Below are positions 1 to 8,846 of a stretch of 64,000 bases of DNA, in pieces; position 1 is the stretch's first letter; every line of letters begins with the position of its first letter. Where the stretch lies: positions 1,418,784 through 1,482,783 of the forward strand of contig NZ_JQIV01000006.1 of assembly GCF_000746825.1 (NCBI RefSeq), written 5' to 3'. A program made the position numbers and the translations under genes. The notes beneath the pieces are model-generated. The model was not told the DNA's origin and searched no databases. It saw only the letters and a program-made list of their open reading frames with translations. The DNA is from Carnobacterium inhibens subsp. inhibens DSM 13024 (GTDB lineage: Bacteria > Bacillota > Bacilli > Lactobacillales > Carnobacteriaceae).

Positions 1-106
1 CAAATAATGATCCTGATAAAGGTAACGTAAAGAACAGTCTCCACACTAAATAAATGACTGAAAATAGAACAGCTGCTAAATAAAGTATCTTTTTATTATC
101 TTTCAT
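1..106 (-). CDS. membrane protein N-terminus, cut by window edge
   Basis: The first 35 codons of a minus-strand gene that leaves the window at base 1. A short lysine-rich start (MKDNKKILYL) is followed by one hydrophobic segment containing YLVWRLFFTLP. That pattern is common at the start of processive family 2 glycosyltransferases of the cellulose-synthase-like type, but too little is visible to be sure. The ATG overlaps the TGA stop of the upstream glycosyltransferase (ATGA) and AAGGTGG sits at good distance, so the two genes are translationally coupled and probably act together in surface polysaccharide synthesis. Confidence 0.55.
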   Translation of the reverse strand, partial: MKDNKKILYLAAVLFSVIYLVWRLFFTLPLSGSLF

Positions 107-1155
107 TTGACCACCTTATGAAAAACCCATTTTTTTTGAACATAAAAACTAATGACAAATAGTAATAAATCTATCACTACCTTTACTAGCGTAGGATTAA
201 AATCCATTAGCACATTATGTACCAATGAAACGAATAAACTTGAGATAAATGTTTGTATAATAACTAGACCATAGTATTTAATAAAGCTATTAGAACTACC
301 ATTCTTAAAGACGATATAATTGTTTACCAGATAATTAAATAATGAAGATATACTGCGCGCAATATACGAAGCTATCGTGATAGCTTGAAAATTACTTTCT
401 CCTATAAAATAAATAATTAAAGAAAAAATACTGATATCAATAAAAAAAGAAAAAACAGATGAAAAAAGATATTTAATAAAAACGGCATAAATAGCAATCG
501 AATCGAACAAAGCATGAAAATGAGACGATTGATTTTCTTCAATGTAAACTGTTTTAATGGGCACTTCTACAATACGTACCTGTTGCTTTTTCGCTTCCAA
601 CAACATGCTCATTTCGTACTCAAATCTGTCACCTGAAGTATTTACTAACTGCTCCATAAAGAAACGGGGAATAACTCTTAATCCCGTTTGAGTATCTGTT
701 AATTTAATTCCTGTTATGACTTTCATTATTCTCCTTGTTAGAAGATTTCCAAATTTACTTTTAAAAGGTACCTTCCCATCAAAACTTCTTACTCCCATAA
801 TTAATGCATCTTTATGAACATTAAAAGCATCAACACAAAAGACCATATCCTTGTATCGATGTTGTCCATCTGAGTCAATCGTGACGATTCCTTTAGCCTT
901 TTCAAAATGCTTCAACACATAGTTCATAGCTGTCTTTAAAGCTCGTCCTTTACCAAAATTCTGTTCATGCGTTAGAACGATACAGTCAAATTTATCTTTT
1001 GCAATTTGAAAATACTTTTCAAATGCAATGCCACTCCCATCATCTACAATCACGATTGGTATTGTAACTGATTGCCTTGATCTAATAGTTTCCAACAAGC
1101 TTAGGAGCTTTTCATCTGGCTCTAAAGATGGTATGACAATTACTATATTTTCCAT
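103..1155 (-). CDS. family 2 glycosyltransferase fused to a GtrA-like membrane domain
   Basis: 350 residues. Residues 1-220 are a DPM1-like GT-A domain: VIVDDGSG at about 35-42 binds the nucleotide sugar and DSDGQH at 94-99 supplies the metal-binding aspartates. Residues about 225-345 carry four hydrophobic segments typical of GtrA/DPMS domains, which move or anchor a polyprenyl-phosphate sugar. The likely reaction is transfer of a hexose from a nucleotide sugar to undecaprenyl phosphate at the membrane for later wall decoration; this is inferred from the family. The start is supported by AAAGGGG upstream. It overlaps the next minus-strand gene by 4 bp. The sugar and acceptor cannot be read from sequence. 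Confidence 0.85.
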   Translation of the reverse strand: MENIVIVIPSLEPDEKLLSLLETIRSRQSVTIPIVIVDDGSGIAFEKYFQIAKDKFDCIVLTHEQNFGKGRALKTAMNYVLKHFEKAKGIVTIDSDGQHRYKDMVFCVDAFNVHKDALIMGVRSFDGKVPFKSKFGNLLTRRIMKVITGIKLTDTQTGLRVIPRFFMEQLVNTSGDRFEYEMSMLLEAKKQQVRIVEVPIKTVYIEENQSSHFHALFDSIAIYAVFIKYLFSSVFSFFIDISIFSLIIYFIGESNFQAITIASYIARSISSLFNYLVNNYIVFKNGSSNSFIKYYGLVIIQTFISSLFVSLVHNVLMDFNPTLVKVVIDLLLFVISFYVQKKWVFHKVVK

Positions 1156-1647
1156 AATATTCCCCTTTAATTAACTAAGGTTTAAATTCTCAGCCTTTAA
1201 CTTTCAAAAAATCATTGGATTCTTCAAAAATTAGATTCTGTTATTTATAGCACAGACTTTTTTTTTATTCCATTAATTTATACCGAAATCAATTTTTCCA
1301 TTGATCTATTATGTCAATTTTGTTCACAATTAGTTATCATCAAATGATTTCTTTTTTTATCTTTACTATTTTCGCTCCTTTTTCATCCATATCAGTTAAT
1401 ACAACCCATTTAATTGTTCAACATTTCCTAAACTCATCTTAACTAACAATACAAAACCACTCATTGTAACAGATGTATTTCCAGATAGAATTCTCTTTAA
1501 AAAGCCTATAAATATAGGAAAAAAACAAACTATTTAGTAGTAAATTTAAATAACGATCTCTTTCATCTTGTTATTCAGTCTTTTATATTCTCTAATATGT
1601 GATATAATTAACAATAAATTCCAACATTTTAGAAATGGAGATTCGCT
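1156..1647. other. AT-rich divergent intergenic region
   Basis: About 490 bp separate the minus-strand glycosyltransferase from the plus-strand DUF1858 gene. It is very AT-rich and should contain both promoters. The only confident element is the extended -10 of the plus-strand operon at 1600-1608. A small palindrome (CCTATAAATATAGG, about 1505-1518) is visible. I see no open reading frame with a ribosome-binding site and no terminator. Confidence 0.5.
1600..1608 (+). promoter_or_regulatory. extended -10 promoter of the DUF1858/DUF438 operon
   Basis: TGATATAAT gives the TG motif, one spacer base and a perfect TATAAT 39 bp before the DUF1858 start codon. No good -35 hexamer lies at 17 bp, which is normal for extended -10 promoters. 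Confidence 0.6.
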
Positions 1648-1872
1648 ATGAAAGAAATCAGTTTAGGCTCTTCTGTTTACGAATTAGTTACCGCACATCC
1701 GGAAATCCAACATGTTTTATTTGACTTAGGTTTAAAAGATATTCAAACACCTGGCATGTTAACGACTGTGGGAAGGTATATGACTATTCCAAAGGGAGCA
1801 AAGATGAAAAAAGTTGATTTACAAGTCATTATTGATCAATTGGAACAATTAGGCTTTACCATTAAGGAGTGA
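1648..1872 (+). CDS. DUF1858 domain protein
   Basis: 74 residues, made up entirely of a DUF1858-like domain (VYELVTAHPEIQHVLFDLGL, then a TVGRYMTIPKGAKMKK core). DUF1858 domains often accompany DUF438/hemerythrin proteins and ScdA/YtfE-type proteins linked to iron-sulphur repair and to anaerobic or nitrosative stress. The gene is followed after 4 bp by the DUF438/hemerythrin gene, whose ribosome-binding site AAGGAG overlaps this stop codon. They are therefore one transcript and probably a two-component protein set. No Cys motif is present, so direct metal binding by this domain is not indicated. Confidence 0.8.
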   Translation: MKEISLGSSVYELVTAHPEIQHVLFDLGLKDIQTPGMLTTVGRYMTIPKGAKMKKVDLQVIIDQLEQLGFTIKE

Positions 1873-1876
1873 ATTT

Positions 1877-3196
1877 ATGGAAAACAATACTGTTCAGCGT
1901 CAGAAAAAAATTGTTGAGATTTTAACGTTGCTTCATGAAGGCGGAGAGTTTGAAGAAGCCAAGCGTCTTTTTGATGAGTCTTTTGATGGGGTGGATGTCA
2001 GCGAAATTACAGCTGCAGAAAGAGAATTAATTGCTAGCGGTTTGGATCCTTCAGAAATCCAACATCTATGTAATGTTCATGCGGCTGTATTTAAAGGTTC
2101 CATTAGAGATATCCATCGTTCGAATTACGAACATGAACATCCGGGGCATCCTATTCACACTTTAAAACTAGAAAACAGAGTAATCCGCTCACTCTTAGAA
2201 GATGAAATCCAAGAAGCTTTTGACCGATTTTCTACCGGCGACTTTTCTCAAAAAAAACGCCTGCAGCACGCTCTATTAGACTTGATGCAAATTGATAAAC
2301 ATTATACTCGAAAAGAAACGTTGATTTTTTCTTATATGGAACGGTACGGCATTACTGCACCCCCAAAAGTCATGTGGGGTGTTGATGACGATATACGCTC
2401 TGCGATCAAAGATGTGAACTTTTATTTAAGTAGCAAAAAATTTGCCATTAATCCTTTAAGAGACAAAATAGAGCACATCATAACAGAAGTTGATGAAATG
2501 ATTTTTAAAGAAGAAGAAATCATGATTCCAATGGTTTTAGATGTGTTTTCCCTAGCAGATTGGCAAAGGATTGCTGAAGACAGCTTAGACATTGGGTTTG
2601 CTTTTATCCCTAAGCCTTTGTCTTGGAAGCCGAGTAAAGATGCTCTAGCACAAGAAAAAAATCAGCAAGAAAATCGATCAGAAGCAGCAAAAAAAGCAGC
2701 AGCTATGACAGCAGCTATTTCTGAGGCTCCTCCTATTACCGAAACGGAACACTATGATTGGCAAGATAATTCATTAAGTAAAGGTTCTATCGTTTTACCA
2801 ACAGGTGTCCTTCAATTAAAAGAATTAACGGCTATTTTTGGCGTTTTACCTGTAGATTTAACTTTCGTGGACAATGAAGATCGCGTCCGTTTCTATTCAG
2901 AAGGAAAGAATCGCGTTTTTCCCCGTACAAATTCTGTTATAGGACGCGAAGTGATCAACTGTCATCCACCTAAAAGTATGCATATGGTTCAGAAAATTCT
3001 TGATGATTTTAGAAGTGGAGAAAGAAATGAAGCCGAATTTTGGATTAATTTACGCGGAAAAATGATTTATATTCGTTATTTTGCTATTCACGATCCTGAA
3101 ACAACTGACTACCTAGGCTGTTTAGAAGTCACACAAGATATTACCGAAATTCAAAAAATCCACGGAGAACATCGGTTGTTGAGTGAAAACAACTAG
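1877..3196 (+). CDS. DUF438-hemerythrin-PAS protein
   Basis: 439 residues in three parts. Residues 1-75 match DUF438. About 85-235 is a hemerythrin HHE-type four-helix region with candidate di-iron ligands in HEHPGHPIH, DKHYTRKE and KEEEIMIPM. About 310-430 is a PAS domain (LPTGVLQLKELTAIFGVLP through YLGCLEVTQDITEI). A linker rich in Ala/Glu/Gln lies near 255-285. The family is common in facultative and strict anaerobes; the expected role is sensing or handling O2 or NO and aiding Fe-S repair, but no member with this exact layout is cited here. No signal peptide, so cytoplasmic. Transcribed with the DUF1858 gene and closed by the terminator at 3242-3296. Confidence 0.82.
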   Translation: MENNTVQRQKKIVEILTLLHEGGEFEEAKRLFDESFDGVDVSEITAAERELIASGLDPSEIQHLCNVHAAVFKGSIRDIHRSNYEHEHPGHPIHTLKLENRVIRSLLEDEIQEAFDRFSTGDFSQKKRLQHALLDLMQIDKHYTRKETLIFSYMERYGITAPPKVMWGVDDDIRSAIKDVNFYLSSKKFAINPLRDKIEHIITEVDEMIFKEEEIMIPMVLDVFSLADWQRIAEDSLDIGFAFIPKPLSWKPSKDALAQEKNQQENRSEAAKKAAAMTAAISEAPPITETEHYDWQDNSLSKGSIVLPTGVLQLKELTAIFGVLPVDLTFVDNEDRVRFYSEGKNRVFPRTNSVIGREVINCHPPKSMHMVQKILDDFRSGERNEAEFWINLRGKMIYIRYFAIHDPETTDYLGCLEVTQDITEIQKIHGEHRLLSENN

Positions 3197-3241
3197 CCTT
3201 ATTCACTAATATTAAAGTCAGGACAACTATTGGAACTAAGT

Positions 3242-3296
3242 CTATCAAACAACCCATCATTCCATATAAGGATGACAGGTTGTTTGATAGTTTTTT
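3242..3296 (+). terminator. Rho-independent terminator
   Basis: A 13-bp perfect stem (CTATCAAACAACC pairing with GGTTGTTTGATAG at 3278-3290) followed by TTTTTT. It ends the DUF1858/DUF438 operon. The minus strand has no T-run after the stem, so it is one-way. Confidence 0.9.
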
Positions 3297-3298
3297 GG

Positions 3299-3892
3299 TT
3301 ATCCTAAGCTAATTGTAAATTCAAAACCAGTTGGATTTTCTACAAAAGGTCTGCCAGCTTCTTTAAAGACAAGTTCAATTCCAGTAAGATCATCTGGCAA
3401 AGCAGGTGAAATAATATAGCTATGGCTCGCATGTCCTGTTGTTCCTCCGCCTCCTTCCGAATGGCAGAAATACGTATCATTAATAAACAAATCAAGCATA
3501 TCAGGATAAAAGTTAGCATCTTCTTTCTCTTCCCAATCCATATGCAAGTATAGTACGCTAGCGTTAGCATATTGCCGAATAAAGGTCACCGTATACATAA
3601 CTCCATCATTTTCATAAATCTTAAGTACTGGCACATATTTTTTGAATTCGACAGGCACAACCATTCGCTTGAGACTATCTTCCATTGCCATTGTTGTAAA
3701 GAGCGATTGTAAATACTCTTCCTGGAGGTCGTACTCGTCGGCCAACCTAGAAATCACCTCATCTGGTGGAAAAATTGTATTTTTCCCCAGAACTTCTTTA
3801 CGTTGGTTTAATAAATCACAAATCTTTTCATCAATCAGGAAAAAACGTTCATCATAATGATTTGTTGATCCTTCATTTGATTCAAATTTCAT
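3299..3892 (-). CDS. hypothetical protein
   Basis: 197 residues from the preferred start. I do not recognise the family. The N-terminal third contains a helix IDEKICDLLNQRKEVLGK; the rest looks like a beta-rich domain with a glycine loop (SEGGGGTTGHASHSYIIS) and no Cys pair, signal peptide or membrane helix. GGAGG lies 8 bp before the ATG at 3892. An ATG 15 bp further upstream has no ribosome-binding site and is rejected. It is a stand-alone gene between a plus-strand terminator and the acyl-CoA dehydrogenase. Composition resembles its neighbours. Confidence 0.65.
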   Translation of the reverse strand: MKFESNEGSTNHYDERFFLIDEKICDLLNQRKEVLGKNTIFPPDEVISRLADEYDLQEEYLQSLFTTMAMEDSLKRMVVPVEFKKYVPVLKIYENDGVMYTVTFIRQYANASVLYLHMDWEEKEDANFYPDMLDLFINDTYFCHSEGGGGTTGHASHSYIISPALPDDLTGIELVFKEAGRPFVENPTGFEFTISLG

Positions 3893-4025
3893 ACTTAATT
3901 CCTCCATTTTTCTATTTAAAGAATTGGTTCGTTGCTTCTATAGTAATAAAGATGACGAAGTTGCTGAAGTTCTATTTTATCTTGATCATTTTTTATTTTC
4001 GTACTACTACTGTTACGAACAGAAA

Positions 4026-5165
4026 TTATTTTTGAATCGGTCCCAGCAATAGTGTTGCCCATGAATCGTGGAGTGATTCTTGGTCAGATGGTTGGAACAA
4101 TCCAGCGTAGACATCGCGTAGTAAACGAGATAATTCGGTATCATTGTAATATGAACGCCCACCACTTGCTCTTACCATTTCCTCGACTGTTTTGATAGAC
4201 GCTTCAACAGAATAGTTTTTAATAGCTGACAAGCGCGGCATCCATAAGTCTCCATGATCACTATCATTTTCGACATCGTCTGCTAGTACATCAATTTGAG
4301 GCTGAATGCTATCTAGAATTAAAGCAGATTCTGCGATACGCCAACGAATATTTTTATCTTGATCGTACGTCGTTCCTTGAGCGATTGATTTGCGTTTTTT
4401 CACACTTTCAATTCCTAATTCCAGCGCACGTTTTCCAATTCCATGGTATGTTGCTGCTAGTAAAATTTCAAAATGAGAAAATATTCCAAAAACAACTGGG
4501 TCAAAACTTGGTCCAGGTTCTACTTTTGTTAATATGCTTTCTTTTGAGGCATAAGCACCAGCTAAATTCACGCTATACGATTGCGTTGCACGCATACCAA
4601 GTGTATCCCAATCTGGTTTGATTTTAATTGTTTCAGCATTGTTTTCTACATACGCAAAAACTGATTGCGGGTCGCCATTATTTTCGTCCATGCCGTAAGT
4701 CACCATACGAGAGCATTCGGCTACCATTGATATAAACACTTTAGGCCCATAAAACCGATAGCCGCCATCTTCTTCCTGTTTTGCTTCACAAATAGACCCA
4801 AATAAAACCCGATCATTGGCCGGTTCAGAGATAGCAAATGACAACAAGTGTCCTTCTACTGCATCTTTTAAGATTTGTTCTCCTTTTTTATTTCCATGAC
4901 GTACCATATATTTTCCTACACCTACAATAATTTGATGCATGTTAATACCTAAGGCAGTAGCAGGAGCTGCTTTTGCTAGACGAGTTTGCTCGTGAGCAAT
5001 TTCTTTCAGACTCAAACCATGTCCCCCATATTCTTTGGGTACAAAAGCTTTATAATATCCCGCTTCTTTTAATGCAACATGATCTTCATGTGGAAAGCTA
5101 TTCTCTTTGTCGTACATTGCAGCACGACTATGTATTCCTTTTAGAAGTTCTTCGTTTAAAAACAC
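4026..5165 (-). CDS. acyl-CoA dehydrogenase family protein
   Basis: 379 residues, the normal length for this FAD flavoprotein family. N-terminal helices (to about 110), a middle beta domain with FAISEPANDR and the FAD-contact segment WDTLGMRATQS, and a C-terminal helical domain ending in VEEMVRASGGRSY are all visible. It resembles the B. subtilis YdbM type more than beta-oxidation enzymes. No other fatty-acid degradation gene is nearby, so the natural substrate is open; a flavin monooxygenase-like role is possible within the superfamily. It appears to be a single gene; the catalytic glutamate cannot be assigned with confidence by eye. Confidence 0.8.
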   Translation of the reverse strand: MFLNEELLKGIHSRAAMYDKENSFPHEDHVALKEAGYYKAFVPKEYGGHGLSLKEIAHEQTRLAKAAPATALGINMHQIIVGVGKYMVRHGNKKGEQILKDAVEGHLLSFAISEPANDRVLFGSICEAKQEEDGGYRFYGPKVFISMVAECSRMVTYGMDENNGDPQSVFAYVENNAETIKIKPDWDTLGMRATQSYSVNLAGAYASKESILTKVEPGPSFDPVVFGIFSHFEILLAATYHGIGKRALELGIESVKKRKSIAQGTTYDQDKNIRWRIAESALILDSIQPQIDVLADDVENDSDHGDLWMPRLSAIKNYSVEASIKTVEEMVRASGGRSYYNDTELSRLLRDVYAGLFQPSDQESLHDSWATLLLGPIQK

Positions 5166-5373
5166 GCAATCTTCCTCTCTTACTCCTATTTAAAACTTTC
5201 TCATTAAACATAATGCAAGTTATAACCAATCTGCAAGCTTCTATCAAAAAAATAAGGCGAGAAATGATAATCCATCCGTTTCTTTTCTTCTTAACTATAA
5301 GATTAGTTTGATAGAACGGCTTTTTCAAAATTACAGGTTATTCTTTAAAATACAATTTTGTCTTTAATAAAAT

Positions 5374-5407
5374 GCAGCACTATTTGTACACAATAGTGCT
5401 GCTTTTT
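5374..5407 (-). terminator. terminator downstream of the ROK kinase gene
   Basis: An 11-bp stem (GCAGCACTATT with AATAGTGCTGC, loop TGTACAC). On the minus strand it is followed by ATTTTATT, and on the plus strand by TTTTT, so it can work in both directions. The only gene running into it is the minus-strand ROK gene, whose stop lies 54 bp before it. Confidence 0.8.
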
Positions 5408-5460
5408 AGACGTATTTAGTTTTTTAAATTCCTATCCGATAGTATAATTAGTTTCTTACT

Positions 5461-6348
5461 TCATCCTATTTTTTTATAATCCACTGTTTGTTCAAAATGA
5501 GCTACAGCACCAATCAGATTGGCATCATTGTTAAACTTACACACTTCAATTACTAGTTTTAAATCTTCTGCCTTCTGACGCTCTAAGTAAAAGGTTGCTC
5601 TTTCATTCAGACGTTGAATAAGGTCTTTGCGTGTGGATAAACCGCCACCGATTACAACCATATCTGGATTAAAGCTGACAGAAAGATTATAAATCCCCAG
5701 TGCCAGCGCATCAATAAGACCATCCACATATTTCATCGCAATTGGCTCACCTCTATCAGCTTCTTGGAAAAGAAATTTTCCATCAACCACTACATCTAAG
5801 CCTAATTCTTTACTATAACGTTCAGCAGTATGTACCGGACTTCCCATTTCACTCAATGTATGCTTACCATCCAAGAGCATGTACCCAAATTCACCGCCAA
5901 ATAAATCTTTGCCTTTAAATAGCTTTCGATCAATGATTACTGAACCACCGATACCTGAACCAATAACAATAAATAAAGCATGTTGGATGTCTTTTGCGGC
6001 TCCAAGCCATAACTCTGCTAACGCTGCACAGTTTGCATCATTTTCCATTGAAACGGGTACACCAAATAAATCTTCCCATTCCTTCTTGATTGGAAAATAA
6101 TGAAGATAGGGAACTGCACTGATGCCACTAATGGTTCCTTCTATCGCATCAACAGCTCCTGGAGCACTAATTGCGACACCATCTATTGAATAATTTTCGC
6201 TAAATGAGTGGTAAACTCCTAACATTTCTTCTTTCATATCGTTCCAACTTTTTGGTGTAGTAAATGAAGCTTTATTGCTTAAATTTTCGTTTTCCCATAA
6301 CCCATATTTCACTGCAGATCCGCCAATATCAAACACTACAATACTCAT
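5461..6348 (-). CDS. ROK family sugar kinase
   Basis: 295 residues. The N-terminus FDIGGSAVKYG is the phosphate-1 loop of the ROK/ASKHA fold, and VIGSGIGGSVI and GGEFGYMLLDG are further ATP/sugar-site motifs. The usual ROK zinc motif (CxCGxxGCxE) is absent; in its place lies SEMGSPVHTAERY. That absence is shared with BglK-type kinases as far as I recall. No helix-turn-helix is present, so it is an enzyme rather than a repressor. The start at 6348 has GGAGAG 7 bp upstream; upstream in-frame ATG codons lack a good site. In this locus it would phosphorylate glucose or mannose released from oligosaccharides that enter unphosphorylated by the ABC system (inference). Confidence 0.82.
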   Translation of the reverse strand: MSIVVFDIGGSAVKYGLWENENLSNKASFTTPKSWNDMKEEMLGVYHSFSENYSIDGVAISAPGAVDAIEGTISGISAVPYLHYFPIKKEWEDLFGVPVSMENDANCAALAELWLGAAKDIQHALFIVIGSGIGGSVIIDRKLFKGKDLFGGEFGYMLLDGKHTLSEMGSPVHTAERYSKELGLDVVVDGKFLFQEADRGEPIAMKYVDGLIDALALGIYNLSVSFNPDMVVIGGGLSTRKDLIQRLNERATFYLERQKAEDLKLVIEVCKFNNDANLIGAVAHFEQTVDYKKIG

Positions 6349-6451
6349 ATATTCACTCTCCATCATTTTAATAATAACGTTTCCATTACCGCGGTATTTC
6401 AGTTTCTCTGTATTCAAAATTTCCTATTAGCTATTCTTTCTTATAAGGAAA

Positions 6452-6485
6452 AAGCCAAGAAAAGAGACGTACTCTAAACTGGCTT
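6452..6485 (-). terminator. terminator after gntR
   Basis: On the minus strand AAGCCAGTTTAGAG pairs, imperfectly, with CTCTTTTCTTGGCTT and is followed by TTTCC. It lies between the GntR stop and the ROK start, so the kinase may be expressed partly by read-through or from its own weak promoter. Confidence 0.6.
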
Positions 6486-6534
6486 GTTACTTAAAGTTAT
6501 TTTTTTACATGATCAATCGTTGACTTGATCTTAC

Positions 6535-7248
6535 TTAATCACGAGTCAACACCATTTCCACTGAGAATTCATCATAGCGGTGAATAGAAGTGGAAAATTC
6601 AAATGTATTTCCTGTATCTAAATAGCCAACCTGTTCCGCTATAGCAACTGGATCTCCTTCTTCAAGCCCAAGTTCTTCTGCTTCACTATCTGTAGCTTTT
6701 CGAACAGAGACTGTTCTGTGTGCACTTTGGATTTTTAGGTGCAATTCATTTTCAATGTATTCATATATCGATCCTTTGATATTTTTCTCTTTGATACCAG
6801 GAATAAGATCAATAGGCATATACATTTTCTCTATTACGACTGGCTTATCATCCACATAACGAACGCGACAAATATCATAAACAAATGTGTCTTCTGAAAG
6901 GTTCAGCTTTTTAGCAGCCTGTTCTGGTACCGACACAATTGAAAAGTTTAAGATTTTACTAAAAACTTTTTTATCAGAATAAAGGGCAGTTGTACCACGA
7001 AATTGATTTGCCATGGCGATACGTTCAATTTCTTCAGGGTTTAAATCTTTTACAAATGTCCCGGAGCCTCTTCTTTTAATGATTAGGCCTTCTGTAACTA
7101 AGATATCCACCGCTTTTTTGATTGTCATTTTACTTGACTCGTATTGTACACACAAATCTTTTTCAAAAGGTAATCGCTGGTTAGCAATGTATTCGCCTTT
7201 TAAGATTTTATTGCGTATATCATTAGAAATAATGACGTACTTTTTCAT
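6535..7248 (-). CDS. GntR/HutC-type regulator of the oligosaccharide locus
   Basis: 237 residues: an N-terminal winged helix-turn-helix (NQRLPFEKDLCVQYESSKMT, TIKKAVDILVTEGLI, RRGSGTFV) and a C-terminal UTRA effector domain with the family pattern RVRYVDDKPVVIEKMYMP. It is expected to sense a sugar or sugar phosphate. The ATG at 7248 is preceded by GAGAGGGG; a TTG 27 bp upstream is an alternative without a good site. It sits between the GH1 gene and the ROK kinase in the same orientation. Its promoter carries an inverted repeat over the -10 (7321-7337), which suggests autoregulation, and related palindromes occur at the transporter and GH113/MATE promoters. Confidence 0.88.
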   Translation of the reverse strand: MKKYVIISNDIRNKILKGEYIANQRLPFEKDLCVQYESSKMTIKKAVDILVTEGLIIKRRGSGTFVKDLNPEEIERIAMANQFRGTTALYSDKKVFSKILNFSIVSVPEQAAKKLNLSEDTFVYDICRVRYVDDKPVVIEKMYMPIDLIPGIKEKNIKGSIYEYIENELHLKIQSAHRTVSVRKATDSEAEELGLEEGDPVAIAEQVGYLDTGNTFEFSTSIHRYDEFSVEMVLTRD

Positions 7249-7320
7249 TCTTTTTATTGCCCCTCTCGCTACCAAGTTTTTTCCTGCACAGGCCTATTAA
7301 TGGACTTGTACAGAAAAAGT

Positions 7321-7359
7321 CTATACCTTTAGTATAGCGAAATCACTATTTCTTGACAA
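7321..7359 (-). promoter_or_regulatory. gntR promoter with inverted-repeat operator
   Basis: On the minus strand TTGTCA (7354-7359), a 17-bp spacer and TATACT (7331-7336) form a near-consensus promoter. CTATAC (7321-7326) and GTATAG (7332-7337) form an inverted repeat with a 5-bp spacer that covers the -10, as expected for an autoregulatory GntR operator. Confidence 0.65.
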
Positions 7360-7411
7360 TCATTCTTATCAAATGGATTCATTCAGCGGTTTGGTTACCA
7401 GTCCCGTTCAC

Positions 7412-8824
7412 TTATATTAAATTCTCTGGCATATCAAATTGGTTTTCCTCAGCGACTTTTTTGAACCAATGACCTGATTTTTTGATTGTTTTAACTTGGG
7501 TATGGATGTTATTTGATATGAAACCATAACGATTGCGGTAAGCATTTTTCCATGACCAGCAATCAATTGGCGTCCATAAGTGATAGCCAAAGCAATTTGA
7601 ACCTTCTTCTATTCCCTTAGCTACCCAATAAAGGTGCTCTTGTATGAATTGGATCCGGTAATCATCTTCGATAACACCCTCTTCATTTAAGTAACGTTCT
7701 TCTCTTGAAACTCCCATCCCATTCTCTGATACGAACCATGGAATATTGTCATAGTTATCACGGATATTCAATGCAATGTCATGGAGTGCTTTAGGATAGA
7801 TTTCCCAACCCTTGTCTACATTCATACGCCGTCCCGGCATCTCATAGTCATCGAAATATTTCGTCGGCATCCAATCTACTGCCAAACTGTTCGAAGAAAT
7901 ACTTGGTTGTTTGACTCTATTAGGATGATAAAAATTGACGCCAAGAACATCTATCGTGTTGGTTTCGATAAGCCTCATTTCGTCATCCGTAGACTCCCAT
8001 AATACACCGTCTTTTTCTAGGATACTCACTAGTTCTTGCGGGAATTGGCCTTTTGTAGAAGCACCTAAAAACATGTCATTCATCCATAAATTAGCAAAAT
8101 GAGCAGCTGCTAGATCTTCTGGCGAATTTGTTGCTGGGTAAGAAGGTGTCAAATTTAAGACAATGCCGATCCTGCCATCAGGATTCGTATTGATCTCGCG
8201 ATAAGCGGCAATAGCTTTAGCTGAAGCTAAAGTGATATTATAAGCAACTTGAACAGCTTTTTTCCCATCTACGATATTTGGGTAATGGAATTGATATAAG
8301 TATGCCCCATCTACAATCACCAACGGTTCATTAAAGGTAAACCAATCCGTAACACGGTCGCCGAATAAGTGGAAACATTGTGAAGCAAACTTCCCAAACA
8401 ATTCAACTACATGTTTTGATTCCCATCCACCGTGTTTCTCTTGCAATTCTACAGGCAAATCAAAATGCAGCAAATTCATAACTGGTCTGATACCTTGCGC
8501 CAGACATTCATCAATGACTGCATTATAGAAACGAACCGCATCTTCATTGACGGTTCCTTCTTCTAAGTCGTCTATCAATCGAGACCATTGAATGGATGTA
8601 CGAAAAGAGTTCAAACCAATCTCTTTCATCATCGCAATATCTTGTTTATAGCTGTTGTAAAAGTTAGAAGCTGTATCTGGTCCTACTTGATCGTAGAACG
8701 CTTCTGGCTCAATTTCATACCAATGATCAAACACATTTGCGTGTTGCTTATTGAAGCGCCCTTCACTTTGTGGTCCAGATGTTGCGGCCCCCCACCAAAA
8801 ATCTTTCGGAAATTCAATTTTCAT
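7412..8824 (-). CDS. glycoside hydrolase family 1 enzyme (beta-glucosidase/beta-mannosidase-like)
   Basis: 470 residues, full length for GH1. The acid/base is E166 in TFNEP and the nucleophile E367 in SENGMG. In the 6-phospho-glycosidase subgroup the phosphate site uses Ser, Lys and Tyr; here the segment is S424-W-K-N-A-Y-R-N431-R-Y433, so Ser and Tyr are kept but the lysine is Asn. Together with the ABC transporter context this suggests an unphosphorylated beta-glycoside substrate such as mannosyl-glucose or gluco-oligosaccharides (inference). No signal peptide. It follows the GH36 gene in the same direction with a 22-bp gap. It is paralogous to the GH1 at 34750-36168. Confidence 0.88.
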   Translation of the reverse strand: MKIEFPKDFWWGAATSGPQSEGRFNKQHANVFDHWYEIEPEAFYDQVGPDTASNFYNSYKQDIAMMKEIGLNSFRTSIQWSRLIDDLEEGTVNEDAVRFYNAVIDECLAQGIRPVMNLLHFDLPVELQEKHGGWESKHVVELFGKFASQCFHLFGDRVTDWFTFNEPLVIVDGAYLYQFHYPNIVDGKKAVQVAYNITLASAKAIAAYREINTNPDGRIGIVLNLTPSYPATNSPEDLAAAHFANLWMNDMFLGASTKGQFPQELVSILEKDGVLWESTDDEMRLIETNTIDVLGVNFYHPNRVKQPSISSNSLAVDWMPTKYFDDYEMPGRRMNVDKGWEIYPKALHDIALNIRDNYDNIPWFVSENGMGVSREERYLNEEGVIEDDYRIQFIQEHLYWVAKGIEEGSNCFGYHLWTPIDCWSWKNAYRNRYGFISNNIHTQVKTIKKSGHWFKKVAEENQFDMPENLI

Positions 8825-8846
8825 TTCTTCTCATCCTAACTATTGT

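Noticed and set aside
5128-5328. Minus-strand frame of 66 codons before the acyl-CoA dehydrogenase
   Set aside because: It overlaps the real gene start in another frame, has no ribosome-binding site and no recognisable protein features.
6372-6385. cre-like sequence upstream of the ROK gene (TGGAAACGTTATTA on the minus strand)
   Set aside because: Two mismatches at conserved positions and no clear promoter around it; kept out of the feature list.
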